From Flavobacteriales bacterium (GTDB lineage: Bacteria; Bacteroidota; Bacteroidia; Flavobacteriales_F; PHOS-HE28): a stretch of DNA of 64,000 bases. The notes below the pieces were generated by a model. That model searched no databases. It saw nothing but the letters and a program-made list of their open reading frames with translations, and was not told the origin of the DNA. How positions within the stretch are numbered: position 1 is the first letter of the stretch; every line of letters starts with the position of its first letter. Positions 32,083 through 40,795 of the stretch are shown here, one piece after another. The stretch lies in assembly GCA_016700415.1 (NCBI GenBank), contig CP065018.1:2486001-2550000 (forward strand), given 5' to 3'. The position numbers and the translations under genes were made by a program.

Positions 32083-33483
32083 ATGAATCGGTTGGCGCAT
32101 TTCCTTATTGCCGTGCTCATATGCGTTGGCTGTGCGCTTCCACAACGGCTCAACGTATATCTGAACACGAACGATTGTTTCAATTGCATTTCGGCCATTG
32201 ACGAACTGCCGGAATTATCCCAAAACGTCTTCACAAGGATCATTTGCGACGAGACAAAAAAGCGCTTCATCCCCGACCTCCTTGCACAACATGGCATCAG
32301 CCCGTCATCCAACCTCGTCATAGACTACGTCCCACCCGAAACACTACTTCGATCGGCACCGACCTATGCTACGTGTGAATTAGTGCTGAGCGATAGCGCG
32401 AGGACCTCGTTCTATCTTCGCGAACTTGCTCCACATCTGCCCGGTATCCTGCGCACGGCCCGATCTTACGATGGAACCGAACGTCTACCGCTTGCCGTTA
32501 ACAAGGCCCTTGGCGATCGTCTTACCATCTTCCCTCTCGGGGAACGCATCATGATCGTGGACTACTTGTTCAGAAGATCATATTTGGCGATTATTGACCG
32601 TAAAGATAGTGTGCAGCTATCGGCATTCGAACCGGACCTGGACCTCACGCGGCAGGCAGTTAGCCGCTTGGTGGGGGTGGGGGGCCTGGCGTCAATCGAC
32701 TCCTTGAATGTGCTCTATTCCACCAGCCCCGAATTCTCACACGCGATCCTGGCCGCAAATGAGCATGGGGAAGGTTTCGAGTTTGCCGACGCCATTCATT
32801 ACGTGGGCCTGTTCCATGATGGCAGTCCAATAAACACGTCACGGTCAGCCTATTTCAATTGGGCGAACGGGGTCTTGAGTCCTGCGCTCTATGGGTGCTG
32901 GCAGGTGATCGACCCTTATATGATCGTTCTCAACTTCGGTTTTCAGCTTTCCGAGACCTTATTAACGACATCCGTCCTTCGAAAGGAGACGAATGACGAC
33001 CCTTTATACCTCTTGGCCGATTGGGATAAAGTAGCTGACAGCATTGCGTTCCGAAGTTTCAGGCCCCTGATATGCCCACCGTCCTTGCAGCATTACATAA
33101 ACGGGCATTCACATGTGGTCTCCGGTCTCATTCGCGATGGGTACTATGTGACCACTGCCTACCCGTTGATCTACTCGTTGAAAACGGACAGTGCGCTGGA
33201 TCTGGGGCAACTGCTGGCCCCGGATGAACATGACTGGTTCAGCAACGGGCAACCGTATTACACAGCGTGGGATGTGCTCCCTTGTGGTGATGAACAGGTG
33301 ATGATCCTGTTCAATCTGGGAAGAAAGACCGAATTGGCATGGGTTGATATGAACACCCGGCGCATCCTTCGTCGGCGATCTATACCCATTGATGATGTTG
33401 ATGTGAGCACCATGCGGATCTTGAGCGATGGCCGTTTGATCGCCTTTTCCAAGAGCTACGATGCCTTGATCATCCGACAATGA
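32083..33483 (+). CDS. Exported protein with N-terminal CxxC, possible beta-propeller
   Basis: With the start at 32083 the protein has 466 residues: MNRLAHFLIAVLICVGCALPQ is a signal peptide (a lipoprotein reading with VGC is possible). Immediately after comes LNVYLNTNDCFNCISAIDEL, a CxxC reminiscent of a thioredoxin-like redox site. The remainder is beta-rich with recurrent aromatic strands (YVGLFHDGSPI, YLLADWDKVADS) and could be a six-bladed propeller. I found no decisive motif. The frame is open 58 codons upstream into the small gene, but that part has no export signal. A CxxC domain fused to a propeller would be unusual. Confidence 0.6.
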   Translation: MNRLAHFLIAVLICVGCALPQRLNVYLNTNDCFNCISAIDELPELSQNVFTRIICDETKKRFIPDLLAQHGISPSSNLVIDYVPPETLLRSAPTYATCELVLSDSARTSFYLRELAPHLPGILRTARSYDGTERLPLAVNKALGDRLTIFPLGERIMIVDYLFRRSYLAIIDRKDSVQLSAFEPDLDLTRQAVSRLVGVGGLASIDSLNVLYSTSPEFSHAILAANEHGEGFEFADAIHYVGLFHDGSPINTSRSAYFNWANGVLSPALYGCWQVIDPYMIVLNFGFQLSETLLTTSVLRKETNDDPLYLLADWDKVADSIAFRSFRPLICPPSLQHYINGHSHVVSGLIRDGYYVTTAYPLIYSLKTDSALDLGQLLAPDEHDWFSNGQPYYTAWDVLPCGDEQVMILFNLGRKTELAWVDMNTRRILRRRSIPIDDVDVSTMRILSDGRLIAFSKSYDALIIRQ

Positions 33484-33510
33484 GCCAGTGATTTGGTGAT
33501 CCGCGTGGAG

Positions 33511-34479
33511 ATGAACGCCGTAACAGACTGCGATTTCCGGTTCCTCCCCTTTTTTCTGGTCGGCATTCTTTCTGTCAGCGGTGATGTACTTTCCAATGCG
33601 AGCGCTCAAGTGGGCGATACGGCCCATGCTGTAGCGCTGCATCAAATGGATACCGCAAGAATCGCGACCACACTTGAACCACGCCTCATTACCTCCTCGC
33701 TCTACGGCTCCCTCAGTGCCAGCTATGCCAGCAGCAGCAACTGGAACGGTCAGAATCTGCGCAATTTCGCCTTGGTGAGCAACCTGTTGTACGCGCACAG
33801 CCTCATTGCGACGAAGCATGCGCACCTCCATCAAGTGATGGCTGATCTCGGTTACCAGAAATTCGTGGACAGCACTTGGGTAAAAAGCATTGACCGCTTG
33901 CAGGTGAACCTGCTGTGGAACAAAACGAGCAGGAAGTTCAACTCCTCGTACAGCATCGCCTTCGGTACACAATTTATGCCAGACGCCGTGCCAGAGTATG
34001 ATCCCGAACAGGATAAAACAGTGGAACGCTCTGTGGGCGGCTTTCTCAACCCATTCAACCTCCAGCTAGGTTACGGCTTGGTATTCTCGTTCTGGGAAAA
34101 GAGCAATATCAACTTCGCTTTCGCCACCTTGCAAATGAGCAGTTCACCCAAAGCAACCACCTCGCCCGCCTTCACAGGTGCCAATGTGATCGAAGGCAAG
34201 AAGGCCTACTACTTCATGAACTACGGTTTCTCTGTGTCCACGGCCATCAACAAGAACTTCGGGGAGCACATCCAGTGGATCAACAACACGCGCATCTTCG
34301 GCAACGGATTGGACCGCGACCATGTGAACCTTCAGCTCAGCAACATGGTGATCGTGAAGCTCTGGAAATACCTCCAGCTCCGCTTCGATACGCGCTTGGC
34401 CTACAACCCGATGCTGAACTACAAGATGCAGTTCCGGCAGGAGGCGTTGATCGGCTTCTTTTATGAGCGGAACAAGTGA
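33511..34479 (+). CDS. Outer-membrane beta-barrel protein (DUF3078-like)
   Basis: This 322-residue protein has a signal peptide (PFFLVGILSVSGDVLSNASAQ) and an alternating-residue beta-barrel pattern: SLYGSLSASYASSSNWNGQN, FALVSNLLYAHSL, DRLQVNLLWNK, LQLRFDTRLAYNP, ending QEALIGFFYERNK with an aromatic-rich final strand. The overall layout resembles DUF3078-type barrels of Bacteroidota, though I am not certain of the family. It starts 27 bases after the CxxC protein gene on the same strand, so the three genes from 31686 may act together at the outer membrane. A TTG start at 33493 is possible. Confidence 0.65.
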   Translation: MNAVTDCDFRFLPFFLVGILSVSGDVLSNASAQVGDTAHAVALHQMDTARIATTLEPRLITSSLYGSLSASYASSSNWNGQNLRNFALVSNLLYAHSLIATKHAHLHQVMADLGYQKFVDSTWVKSIDRLQVNLLWNKTSRKFNSSYSIAFGTQFMPDAVPEYDPEQDKTVERSVGGFLNPFNLQLGYGLVFSFWEKSNINFAFATLQMSSSPKATTSPAFTGANVIEGKKAYYFMNYGFSVSTAINKNFGEHIQWINNTRIFGNGLDRDHVNLQLSNMVIVKLWKYLQLRFDTRLAYNPMLNYKMQFRQEALIGFFYERNK

Positions 34480-34524
34480 CTTTTAGTTGTCAGTTGTTCG
34501 TTGTCAGTTGTCCGGCGTTGCCGC

Positions 34525-34622
34525 GCCAAAGCGCCTTAGCGTTCTTAGCGCCCTTTGCGGTAAACCTCACACCGCTCAAGTCCGCATTTCTCTGCGTCTC
34601 AGCGCCTCTGCGTCCTTCTCCC
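34525..34622. repeat. Dispersed low-complexity intergenic repeat
   Basis: Repetitive short words: CCTTAGCGTTCTTAGCG, CCCTTTGCGGTAAACC, and CTCTGCGTCTCAGCGCCTC. A related but diverged block occurs at 63079-63160. No coding potential is visible. Confidence 0.5.
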
Positions 34623-35378
34623 TCACACCAGGTTCAACCGCTTCGCCAAGTCGTCCTTGTAGCTGCCGCCGATCGGGATGATCTTCTTCTCGTTCTCCAA
34701 GATCAGGTTGGGCTGCTCGATGGCGGTGATCTTGTCGATGCGGACGATGAAAGAGCGGTGTACGCGCATGAAGTCCGCCTCGGGCAGCTTGGCCTCGATG
34801 TCCTTCATGGTGCTATGGATGGTGTAGCGTGTGTTCAAGGTGTTTATCACCACGTAATCCTTCAACGCCTCGATGTAGTAGATGTCGTTGGTGCGGAGCT
34901 TTACCATGCGGCTGTTGCTCTTCACGAAGAGCAGGTCGCGGTTGCCGCTTTGGCCTTCCACCAAGTTGAACAATAGATCGCGCTCCTTCAGCACCTCGGC
35001 CTCCTTCTTGTGCTTGTAGAGGGCCATCTCGATCGACGTGTGGATATCGATCTCCTTGAACGGCTTGATGATGTAGCCGTAGGGCTGGGTCACCTTGGCC
35101 TTGCCTAAGGTGCTCTCGTCGGCATATGCCGTGAGGAAGATCACCGGGATGTTGGCTTCGGCGCGGATGCGGGTGGCCGCTTCGATCCCGTTCATCTCGC
35201 CCTTGAGCATGATGTCCATGAGGATGATGTCCGGTTTGGCCTCCAAGGCCAACGCAACGGCATTCTCGCCCGTGGAGGCCGCGCCCACCACATTGTAGCC
35301 CAACTTCTTCAGGCTTTGCTGGATATCCTTGCTGACGATGCTTTCATCCTCAACCACCAATACATTCGTCTGCGCCAT
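34623..35378 (-). CDS. LytTR-type response regulator
   Basis: This 251-residue protein has an N-terminal receiver domain (phospho-acceptor D55 in IILMDIM; acidic pocket E10/D11; T/S and K positions in IFLTAYAD and YIIKPF) and a C-terminal LytTR DNA-binding domain (FVKSNSRMVKLRTNDIYYIEALKDYVVI, then FMRVHRSFIVRIDKI). It is a transcriptional regulator. It lies directly downstream of the 1,001-residue sensor kinase on the same strand with a 9-base gap, so it is the likely output partner. Confidence 0.92.
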   Translation of the reverse strand: MAQTNVLVVEDESIVSKDIQQSLKKLGYNVVGAASTGENAVALALEAKPDIILMDIMLKGEMNGIEAATRIRAEANIPVIFLTAYADESTLGKAKVTQPYGYIIKPFKEIDIHTSIEMALYKHKKEAEVLKERDLLFNLVEGQSGNRDLLFVKSNSRMVKLRTNDIYYIEALKDYVVINTLNTRYTIHSTMKDIEAKLPEADFMRVHRSFIVRIDKITAIEQPNLILENEKKIIPIGGSYKDDLAKRLNLV

Positions 35379-35387
35379 GGTCAGTGA

Positions 35388-38300
35388 TCAGTAACGTTCA
35401 AAAGTAATCAAATAGGAGGTTCCCTGTGCTTCTTCTGGACCGGATCGTCCAATTTGTCCGTCCAGTTGGTCGATCAGCATCTCCACGAGCTCCATACCAA
35501 GGCCCCGGTCCCGGTCCTCCACATAGTCAGCCGGGAATCCCGCCCCATCATCACCCAAGGTGATGCGTACAGTACCCTCCTCCTCGACCAGCCCGATGTT
35601 GATGTTACCTCCATTGTTCCCCGGGAATGCGTGCTTTAACGCATTACTGATCAATTCGTTCAAAATAAGCCCGCACGGGATGGCCTTGTCCAGATCGAGC
35701 ATCAGGGGTTGAAGTTCAGTATGGAGCAACACTTTTCCGGTGAGTGAATAGCTCATCACCAGGTTGCGGCTCAAGCCCCCGATATACTGGGCAAAGTCCA
35801 CTTGGCTGAAATTCGTGTTCTGGTACAGGCTTTCATGGATGAAGGACATGCTGCGGATCCGGTTCTGGCTCTCGTGCAACAGGGCCAAGGACCGGGGATC
35901 GTCCGCTACGTGATCGCGCTGCAGGCTGAATATGCTGCTGATGATCTGCAGGTTGTTCTTCACGCGGTGGTGTACTTCCTTCAATAGGACCTCCTTCTCC
36001 CGGAGGCTTTCCATCACGGCCTGTTCCGTCTTCTTTTTCTCGGTGATGTCGTGCGCCATGCAACTCACCTCGTTGATCACCCCGTCCGCCATGATGGGGC
36101 TGACAAAGAACTCGATCCAGATCACGGAGCCGTCCCTCCTCCTCATTTCTGTTTCATGGTGTTGGGCATTTCCTGCGAACACCGATCTGGCCAATTGCAG
36201 AAATTCCCTTTCCTGTTCCGGCAGTATGAACCGTTGAAATGCACTTCGAAGATCCACGCCGATCTTCACATCCATTCCATAGTGCAGCTTTGTAATTTGC
36301 CTGAAGTGCTTATTGCAGGCGGTGACCCGGAAATCCCTGTCCAAGCCCCAGATCATCACATCGGCGCTGCTCTCGAAGATGGCGTTGAGCTTTGCCGCCT
36401 GCTCGCGCACCCGGGCCTCGGCAACGCGTTCGGCGGTGATCTCGTGTCCGATGCCGAAAGCCTCCACCACGTTGCCCTCGCTGTCCCGCACGGGGCTGAG
36501 GTAGATCTCGTTGCAGACGCGCTCCCCGTTCCGGTCTGTTCGGTCCGTTTCAAAACGTACCGTATTTCCTGCGAACACCTCATCGTATTTCCCCTTCCAG
36601 AAATCATGGTAGTCCTCCGGGGCGAAGAGGTCACGCGGCATGTCCGGGTCGGTGTTGATGTGGGGAACGGTCCCATGGAGCCGCTTCACCATGTTCAGGT
36701 AACCTTGGTTGAAGCTGGTGAGGGCGATGCGGCGGTCCACTGTCCAGAACAGGTGTTCGCTGGCTTCAAAGAGGGCTTTTTCCTTGGCAGCATGCTTAAG
36801 CAGCTGCTCCTGTGCCGCGTTCGCGGCGGTGATATCGCGGAAGATGCTGCGTACGGCCACGGTTTTTCCCTGTTCCTGTCGAAGGCTGGAAGTGCCTTCC
36901 ATCAACAGTTTCCTGCCGTCCTTGGTGATAAAGACCGACCGCCATGGCGTGGGATCGACCTCTTCGGTCGCTTGTGCCAGCCATACCCGTGCCGGTCCTT
37001 GTTTGTCCTCCGGCAAAAGGTCGAATACGGTCAGAGAGGCCGTGTCCTCCTCGGCATGGCCCAATGTTCTTTTCCAAGCACTGTTCACGAACAGGATCCG
37101 ACCCGTAGCATCCACGCTGTGGATCAGGTCCGTTGCATTGTCCACGAGGTCACGGTATCGTTCCTCGCTGATCCGCAAGGCCTCCTGATCCCGCTTTGCT
37201 TGGGTGACATCCCTACTGACGCCCATACCACCGAGCAACACACCATCCTCATCGAAAAGCCGCGAGGCGGCCAAGAAGCTCACGAATACCTTTCCCTCGG
37301 CCGTGATGTTCCGGACCTCGCCGGCATAAGCCCCATAACCTGCCATTTCCTCCTGCACGCGATCGAATTCGGCCTGGTCGGCGTATAACATGCGGGAATT
37401 CCGGCCCAGAATGTCCTCCGCCTCATGGCCGAACTTGATCATGGCGGCGGGATTGAACTCGGTGATCAATCCTTTCGGGTCCACCGCAACGATCATGTCC
37501 AATGAACTATCGATCAAGCTCTTCGATAAGCGTCGGCTTTGTAGTAACGCTTCTTGTGTGCGCTGGTGTTCATCGATCTCCGAACGGAGCATGGCGTTCA
37601 CTTCCTCCGCCATCGTAGCGCGCAGCCGTTCCTGCATCAGGCTCCGCTCTGTCTCGGCATCATGTAATGTGAGCTGAACGGCCGGGGCGTCCAGGTGCCA
37701 AGTGATCGTTCCAAAGACCATTAAAGGGCATGGTGCGGCAACTCCGGTCCTGAAATTGATCCTCACGGTATCTGCTTCTTGTCCGCCCTGGATCGCTACG
37801 AGCAGGTCGTTCAGTACTGGGACATCCTCATCCACCACCAATTGGGCCAGTTCCATATCCGTGGGAAAGGTTGTTCCCAACACGGTGGAGGCGGAGGGAT
37901 TGGCGTACGTCACCTTTCCCTGCTGGACGATCAGGATGCCGTCCCTGATCCGTTCCGTGAGCTGGCGATAGCTGTTGGCCAATTCACGTTGTTCCATCTC
38001 GGCTTGGCGAAGTGGTGTGATATCGATGATGATCCCTTCGATCACGGAGGCCCTTCCCGGCTCTTCCCGCACCACCACGTTCTCCAGCACATGTACGGCC
38101 CTTCCATTGCGGTGTTTAAGCAGGACCTCATAATTGTTCAAACGCTTCTTGGAAAGAAGATCCTCGATAAAGCGCTGGCGCTCTACCATATCAAAATAGA
38201 ACTCCTTCACCGGGATCTCCATGAGCCCTTCCCGGGTGCCATAGCCCAAGAGGTTCGAAAGGGCTTGGTTACAATCCAGCATGCGGCCCGTTACGGATGT

Positions 38301-38393
38301 GCGGTACCAACCCAGCAGATCCCCCTCCAACAGGTCCCCGTAGCGCGGCTGGTGATCGCTCACCGGCCCCTCAGCCTTTCCCTTGCTTGACAT
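35388..38393 (-). CDS. Multi-PAS sensor histidine kinase (HisKA_2 class)
   Basis: This 1,001-residue cytoplasmic kinase has no membrane segment. It has about six PAS domains (roughly 20-130, 140-260, 295-405, 415-530, 540-665, 675-790; for example NPAAMIKFGHEAEDILGRNS). These are followed by a HisKA_2 dimerisation domain with the phospho-acceptor His in LLKEVHHRVKNNLQIISS (about residue 812), and an HATPase domain (LILNELISNALKHAFPG, then GDDGAGFP and GLGMELVEML). It probably senses redox state, light or small ligands through the PAS domains and phosphorylates the adjacent LytTR regulator. Confidence 0.93.
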   Translation of the reverse strand: MSSKGKAEGPVSDHQPRYGDLLEGDLLGWYRTSVTGRMLDCNQALSNLLGYGTREGLMEIPVKEFYFDMVERQRFIEDLLSKKRLNNYEVLLKHRNGRAVHVLENVVVREEPGRASVIEGIIIDITPLRQAEMEQRELANSYRQLTERIRDGILIVQQGKVTYANPSASTVLGTTFPTDMELAQLVVDEDVPVLNDLLVAIQGGQEADTVRINFRTGVAAPCPLMVFGTITWHLDAPAVQLTLHDAETERSLMQERLRATMAEEVNAMLRSEIDEHQRTQEALLQSRRLSKSLIDSSLDMIVAVDPKGLITEFNPAAMIKFGHEAEDILGRNSRMLYADQAEFDRVQEEMAGYGAYAGEVRNITAEGKVFVSFLAASRLFDEDGVLLGGMGVSRDVTQAKRDQEALRISEERYRDLVDNATDLIHSVDATGRILFVNSAWKRTLGHAEEDTASLTVFDLLPEDKQGPARVWLAQATEEVDPTPWRSVFITKDGRKLLMEGTSSLRQEQGKTVAVRSIFRDITAANAAQEQLLKHAAKEKALFEASEHLFWTVDRRIALTSFNQGYLNMVKRLHGTVPHINTDPDMPRDLFAPEDYHDFWKGKYDEVFAGNTVRFETDRTDRNGERVCNEIYLSPVRDSEGNVVEAFGIGHEITAERVAEARVREQAAKLNAIFESSADVMIWGLDRDFRVTACNKHFRQITKLHYGMDVKIGVDLRSAFQRFILPEQEREFLQLARSVFAGNAQHHETEMRRRDGSVIWIEFFVSPIMADGVINEVSCMAHDITEKKKTEQAVMESLREKEVLLKEVHHRVKNNLQIISSIFSLQRDHVADDPRSLALLHESQNRIRSMSFIHESLYQNTNFSQVDFAQYIGGLSRNLVMSYSLTGKVLLHTELQPLMLDLDKAIPCGLILNELISNALKHAFPGNNGGNINIGLVEEEGTVRITLGDDGAGFPADYVEDRDRGLGMELVEMLIDQLDGQIGRSGPEEAQGTSYLITFERY

Positions 38394-38429
38394 TTCCTTG
38401 GATCTCTGATAAACAGAAACATGGTCACC

Positions 38430-40025
38430 TTATGGCATAAAGCCGGACGGCTCGAAAGGTGGTGGAAGTTTTTCATTGTCAAGGCGCATTTCCTTGCCGT
38501 CCTTGTACCGGATGGAGAGAAGCAACATCCCATTGCTGTCGTAGTAGTTGAAGTCACCTTGTTCCATGCCCGCCGTGTACTTCCCCTCCAGTTTCAAGCG
38601 TCCGTTCGGCCAGTACCACCGTTGTTTGCCGTTGCGTTCCCCGCCCACGAAGGAGCCTGTGAAGTTTTTCTTCCCATTGTCGTACAGGCTGATCCAGGGG
38701 CCGTCCCGCAGCCCGTCCTTGTAGGCTCCGTTTTCGGTATGTCCGCCCACGTGGTAAGTCCACATGCCATCCTTTAAGCCATCGATGTACTCCCCTTGAG
38801 TGATCACGGTGCCATCCTTTTCATACTCCACCGAGGCCCCCTCCTCCTTGCCTTTTCTGTAATTCTCCTCGCGATGTAGCTCTCCCGTCCGATAGTACCA
38901 CTTCCAGTTACTTTGTGGCAGGCCATTCAGGTAATTCCCTTTCTGCTCCACCTCACTGCTTCGGTGATAGAAGGTCCATGGCCCGTCCTTCTTGCCCTCC
39001 TTGTACTGGCCTTCCGCCCGTTTCTCTCCGGTGGAGTAGAACTCCGTCCACGGTCCGGTCATGGCACCGACCTCGCTCATTTCCCCTTCACTTACCAGTA
39101 CATTATTCCTGAATATCGAAGCATCCGTTGGTTTCCCCTTGGCATCGAACCGGCGGAACAGGCCCTCTTTCTTGCCGTCCTTGGAATAGCTTCCGATGCT
39201 GGCCACGGCCCCATTGGAATGGTAGGTGTTTTTGATGTCCAACAAGGTGGTCTCTGCGGCGTCCGGTAGAACTTCGTCCTGGTCGAACTTCGCCAAGTCC
39301 TGCAGGTTACCCTGTTGGTCGTATTCCTTGAAGATCCCCTGGCGCTTGTCGTCCACGAAACGTCCCTCCCACTTCAGTCTTCCATTCGACCAATAGCCTT
39401 GCCAGGGACCCTGCCGTAGGTGCTGCGCATCATAGCGGTTGATGGCCTGCCTGCGTTGCAGAACACCCGCGCGCCAGTCCGTGATGGTAATGATCCTCCC
39501 GTCCTCGGCGTATTCATATGCCTTGGCTTCCTCCTTACCGTCCTTGAACTCCACCGTGGATCTCTTGGTCCCGTCCGGGAAGAAACCGATGGAAGGGCCT
39601 TCCTTCACGTCCGCTACATAGTTCTCCTCGCTGACGAGCGTATCACCCGGCGCATACGTCCTCGAAGGCCCGTTCTTCTTCCCGTCCTTGTATTCGATGG
39701 TGCTGGTCAAACTTCCGTCCGGGGCATGGAAGGACCATGTGCTGTCCAGCTGGAAATCCACCCTGTTCCCTTCGCTTTTGAGCACACCGGTCTCATAAAA
39801 AGTCTTCCAATGGCCTTCCGGCTTGCCATCCACCAAGATCCCTTCGCTGCTGACTTTTCCATCGGGGTAAAAGTACTGGTGGAAGCCATCGCCGACCTGA
39901 GCGGACAGCACACCCACTTCAACACACATCAGTATCATTATTACTCTTTTAAAAAAGAGATGATGATATGATAAGGGCTGTTGATCGTGTTGACGATCGG
40001 TTTGGTCCGGGCTTGACTTCATCAC
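38430..40025 (-). CDS. MORN-repeat exported protein
   Basis: This protein of up to 531 residues is built of MORN/YwqK-type repeats: YFYPDGKVSSEG, GHWKTFYETGVLKSEG, GPWTEFYSTGEKRAEGQYKEGKKDGPWTF and similar units, at least fifteen in all. An export signal is present near residues 24-43 (FFKRVIMILMCVEVGVLSAQ). The annotated start leaves a long N-terminal extension, so the real start may be ATG at 39938 or a non-ATG codon just upstream. Function unknown. In Bacteroidota such proteins are common and probably surface or periplasmic scaffolds. It lies 36 bases upstream of the sensor kinase gene on the same strand. Confidence 0.8.
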   Translation of the reverse strand: MMKSSPDQTDRQHDQQPLSYHHLFFKRVIMILMCVEVGVLSAQVGDGFHQYFYPDGKVSSEGILVDGKPEGHWKTFYETGVLKSEGNRVDFQLDSTWSFHAPDGSLTSTIEYKDGKKNGPSRTYAPGDTLVSEENYVADVKEGPSIGFFPDGTKRSTVEFKDGKEEAKAYEYAEDGRIITITDWRAGVLQRRQAINRYDAQHLRQGPWQGYWSNGRLKWEGRFVDDKRQGIFKEYDQQGNLQDLAKFDQDEVLPDAAETTLLDIKNTYHSNGAVASIGSYSKDGKKEGLFRRFDAKGKPTDASIFRNNVLVSEGEMSEVGAMTGPWTEFYSTGEKRAEGQYKEGKKDGPWTFYHRSSEVEQKGNYLNGLPQSNWKWYYRTGELHREENYRKGKEEGASVEYEKDGTVITQGEYIDGLKDGMWTYHVGGHTENGAYKDGLRDGPWISLYDNGKKNFTGSFVGGERNGKQRWYWPNGRLKLEGKYTAGMEQGDFNYYDSNGMLLLSIRYKDGKEMRLDNEKLPPPFEPSGFMP

Positions 40026-40346
40026 TTCTCAAAAGTATTCAACACGCCGTGAACAAAGGAGGTGACGGTGTTTGTTGCGGGGAACGGTGCCCACAGTGGA
40101 AGGAGCGGTCCATCATCAACGATCGTGCAAAGCCTTGGTTGCTTCCGTGTTGATGGATCATCCGGTCCAAGGGTCCCTCCGGATCGTTCGATCCCTGTTT
40201 GAATTCAGTGATGGAAGATCCTTGCAACCCCGGATATTTTGATCATGCAGGACGGGATCGGAACGGGCACAATATCTTCATCATAAGTTGTCCACGGGAT
40301 AACTTCCTTTTCAACAGGTGGAATGTTCGATCATTGCGGTGGCCGC
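40026..40346. other. Intergenic region upstream of rpiB
   Basis: About 330 bases between divergent MORN and rpiB genes. It contains a partial copy of the 28753 palindrome (near 40114) and a near-palindrome (AAGTTGTCC / GGATAACTT) near 40286. No gene is visible. Confidence 0.5.
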
Positions 40347-40354
40347 TATCTTTG
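40347..40354 (+). promoter_or_regulatory. rpiB -7 box (TATCTTTG), possible leaderless transcript
   Basis: TATCTTTG matches TAnnTTTG exactly but ends only 4 bases before the ATG at 40359. If it is used, the transcript would start at or within a few bases of the start codon. Confidence 0.5.
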
Positions 40355-40358
40355 AGGC

Positions 40359-40787
40359 ATGCACATCGCAATAGGCAGTGATCACGCCGGTTTCCGGCTG
40401 AAGGAGCAGCTGAAGGAACATCTTTTGGCCACCGGCCACACCGTGGAGGACAAAGGAACCTTTAGTGATGACAGCACCGATTACCCGGACTATGCCCATG
40501 CCGTTGCACGGGACGTGGCGGAGAAGAAGGTGGATCTTGGCATTGTGATCTGCGGAAGCGGCAACGGGGTGAACATCACCGCGAACAAGCACCACGGTGT
40601 GCGGAGCGGGCTGGCTTGGAACGTGGAGGTGGCCGAGGTGATCCGCCAGCATAATGATGCCAACGTGCTCGCATTGCCGGCACGGTTCATTTCAACGGAG
40701 GAGGCCATTGCGATCACGGAGGTCTTCCTGAAAACGGATTTCGAGGGCGGCCGTCATCAACGGCGCGTGGCCGCCATTGAGCAATAG
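40359..40787 (+). CDS. rpiB: Ribose-5-phosphate isomerase B
   Basis: This 142-residue RpiB/LacAB family enzyme interconverts ribose 5-phosphate and ribulose 5-phosphate in the pentose phosphate pathway. Motifs: MHIAIGSDHAGFRLKE, TDYPDYAHAVA, catalytic C65 in ICGSGNGVNITANK, GVRSGLAWN and C-terminal GGRHQRRV. The start at MHIAIGSDHAG is unambiguous. The M28 peptidase gene follows after 8 bases. It supplies the substrate used by prs. Confidence 0.95.
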   Translation: MHIAIGSDHAGFRLKEQLKEHLLATGHTVEDKGTFSDDSTDYPDYAHAVARDVAEKKVDLGIVICGSGNGVNITANKHHGVRSGLAWNVEVAEVIRQHNDANVLALPARFISTEEAIAITEVFLKTDFEGGRHQRRVAAIEQ

Positions 40788-40795
40788 CAAGCATT

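Noticed and set aside
40286..40306. Near-palindrome AAGTTGTCC / GGATAACTT upstream of rpiB as a possible DnaA-box cluster
   Set aside because: It is a single imperfect site, not matching TTATCCACA closely, with no neighbouring boxes.
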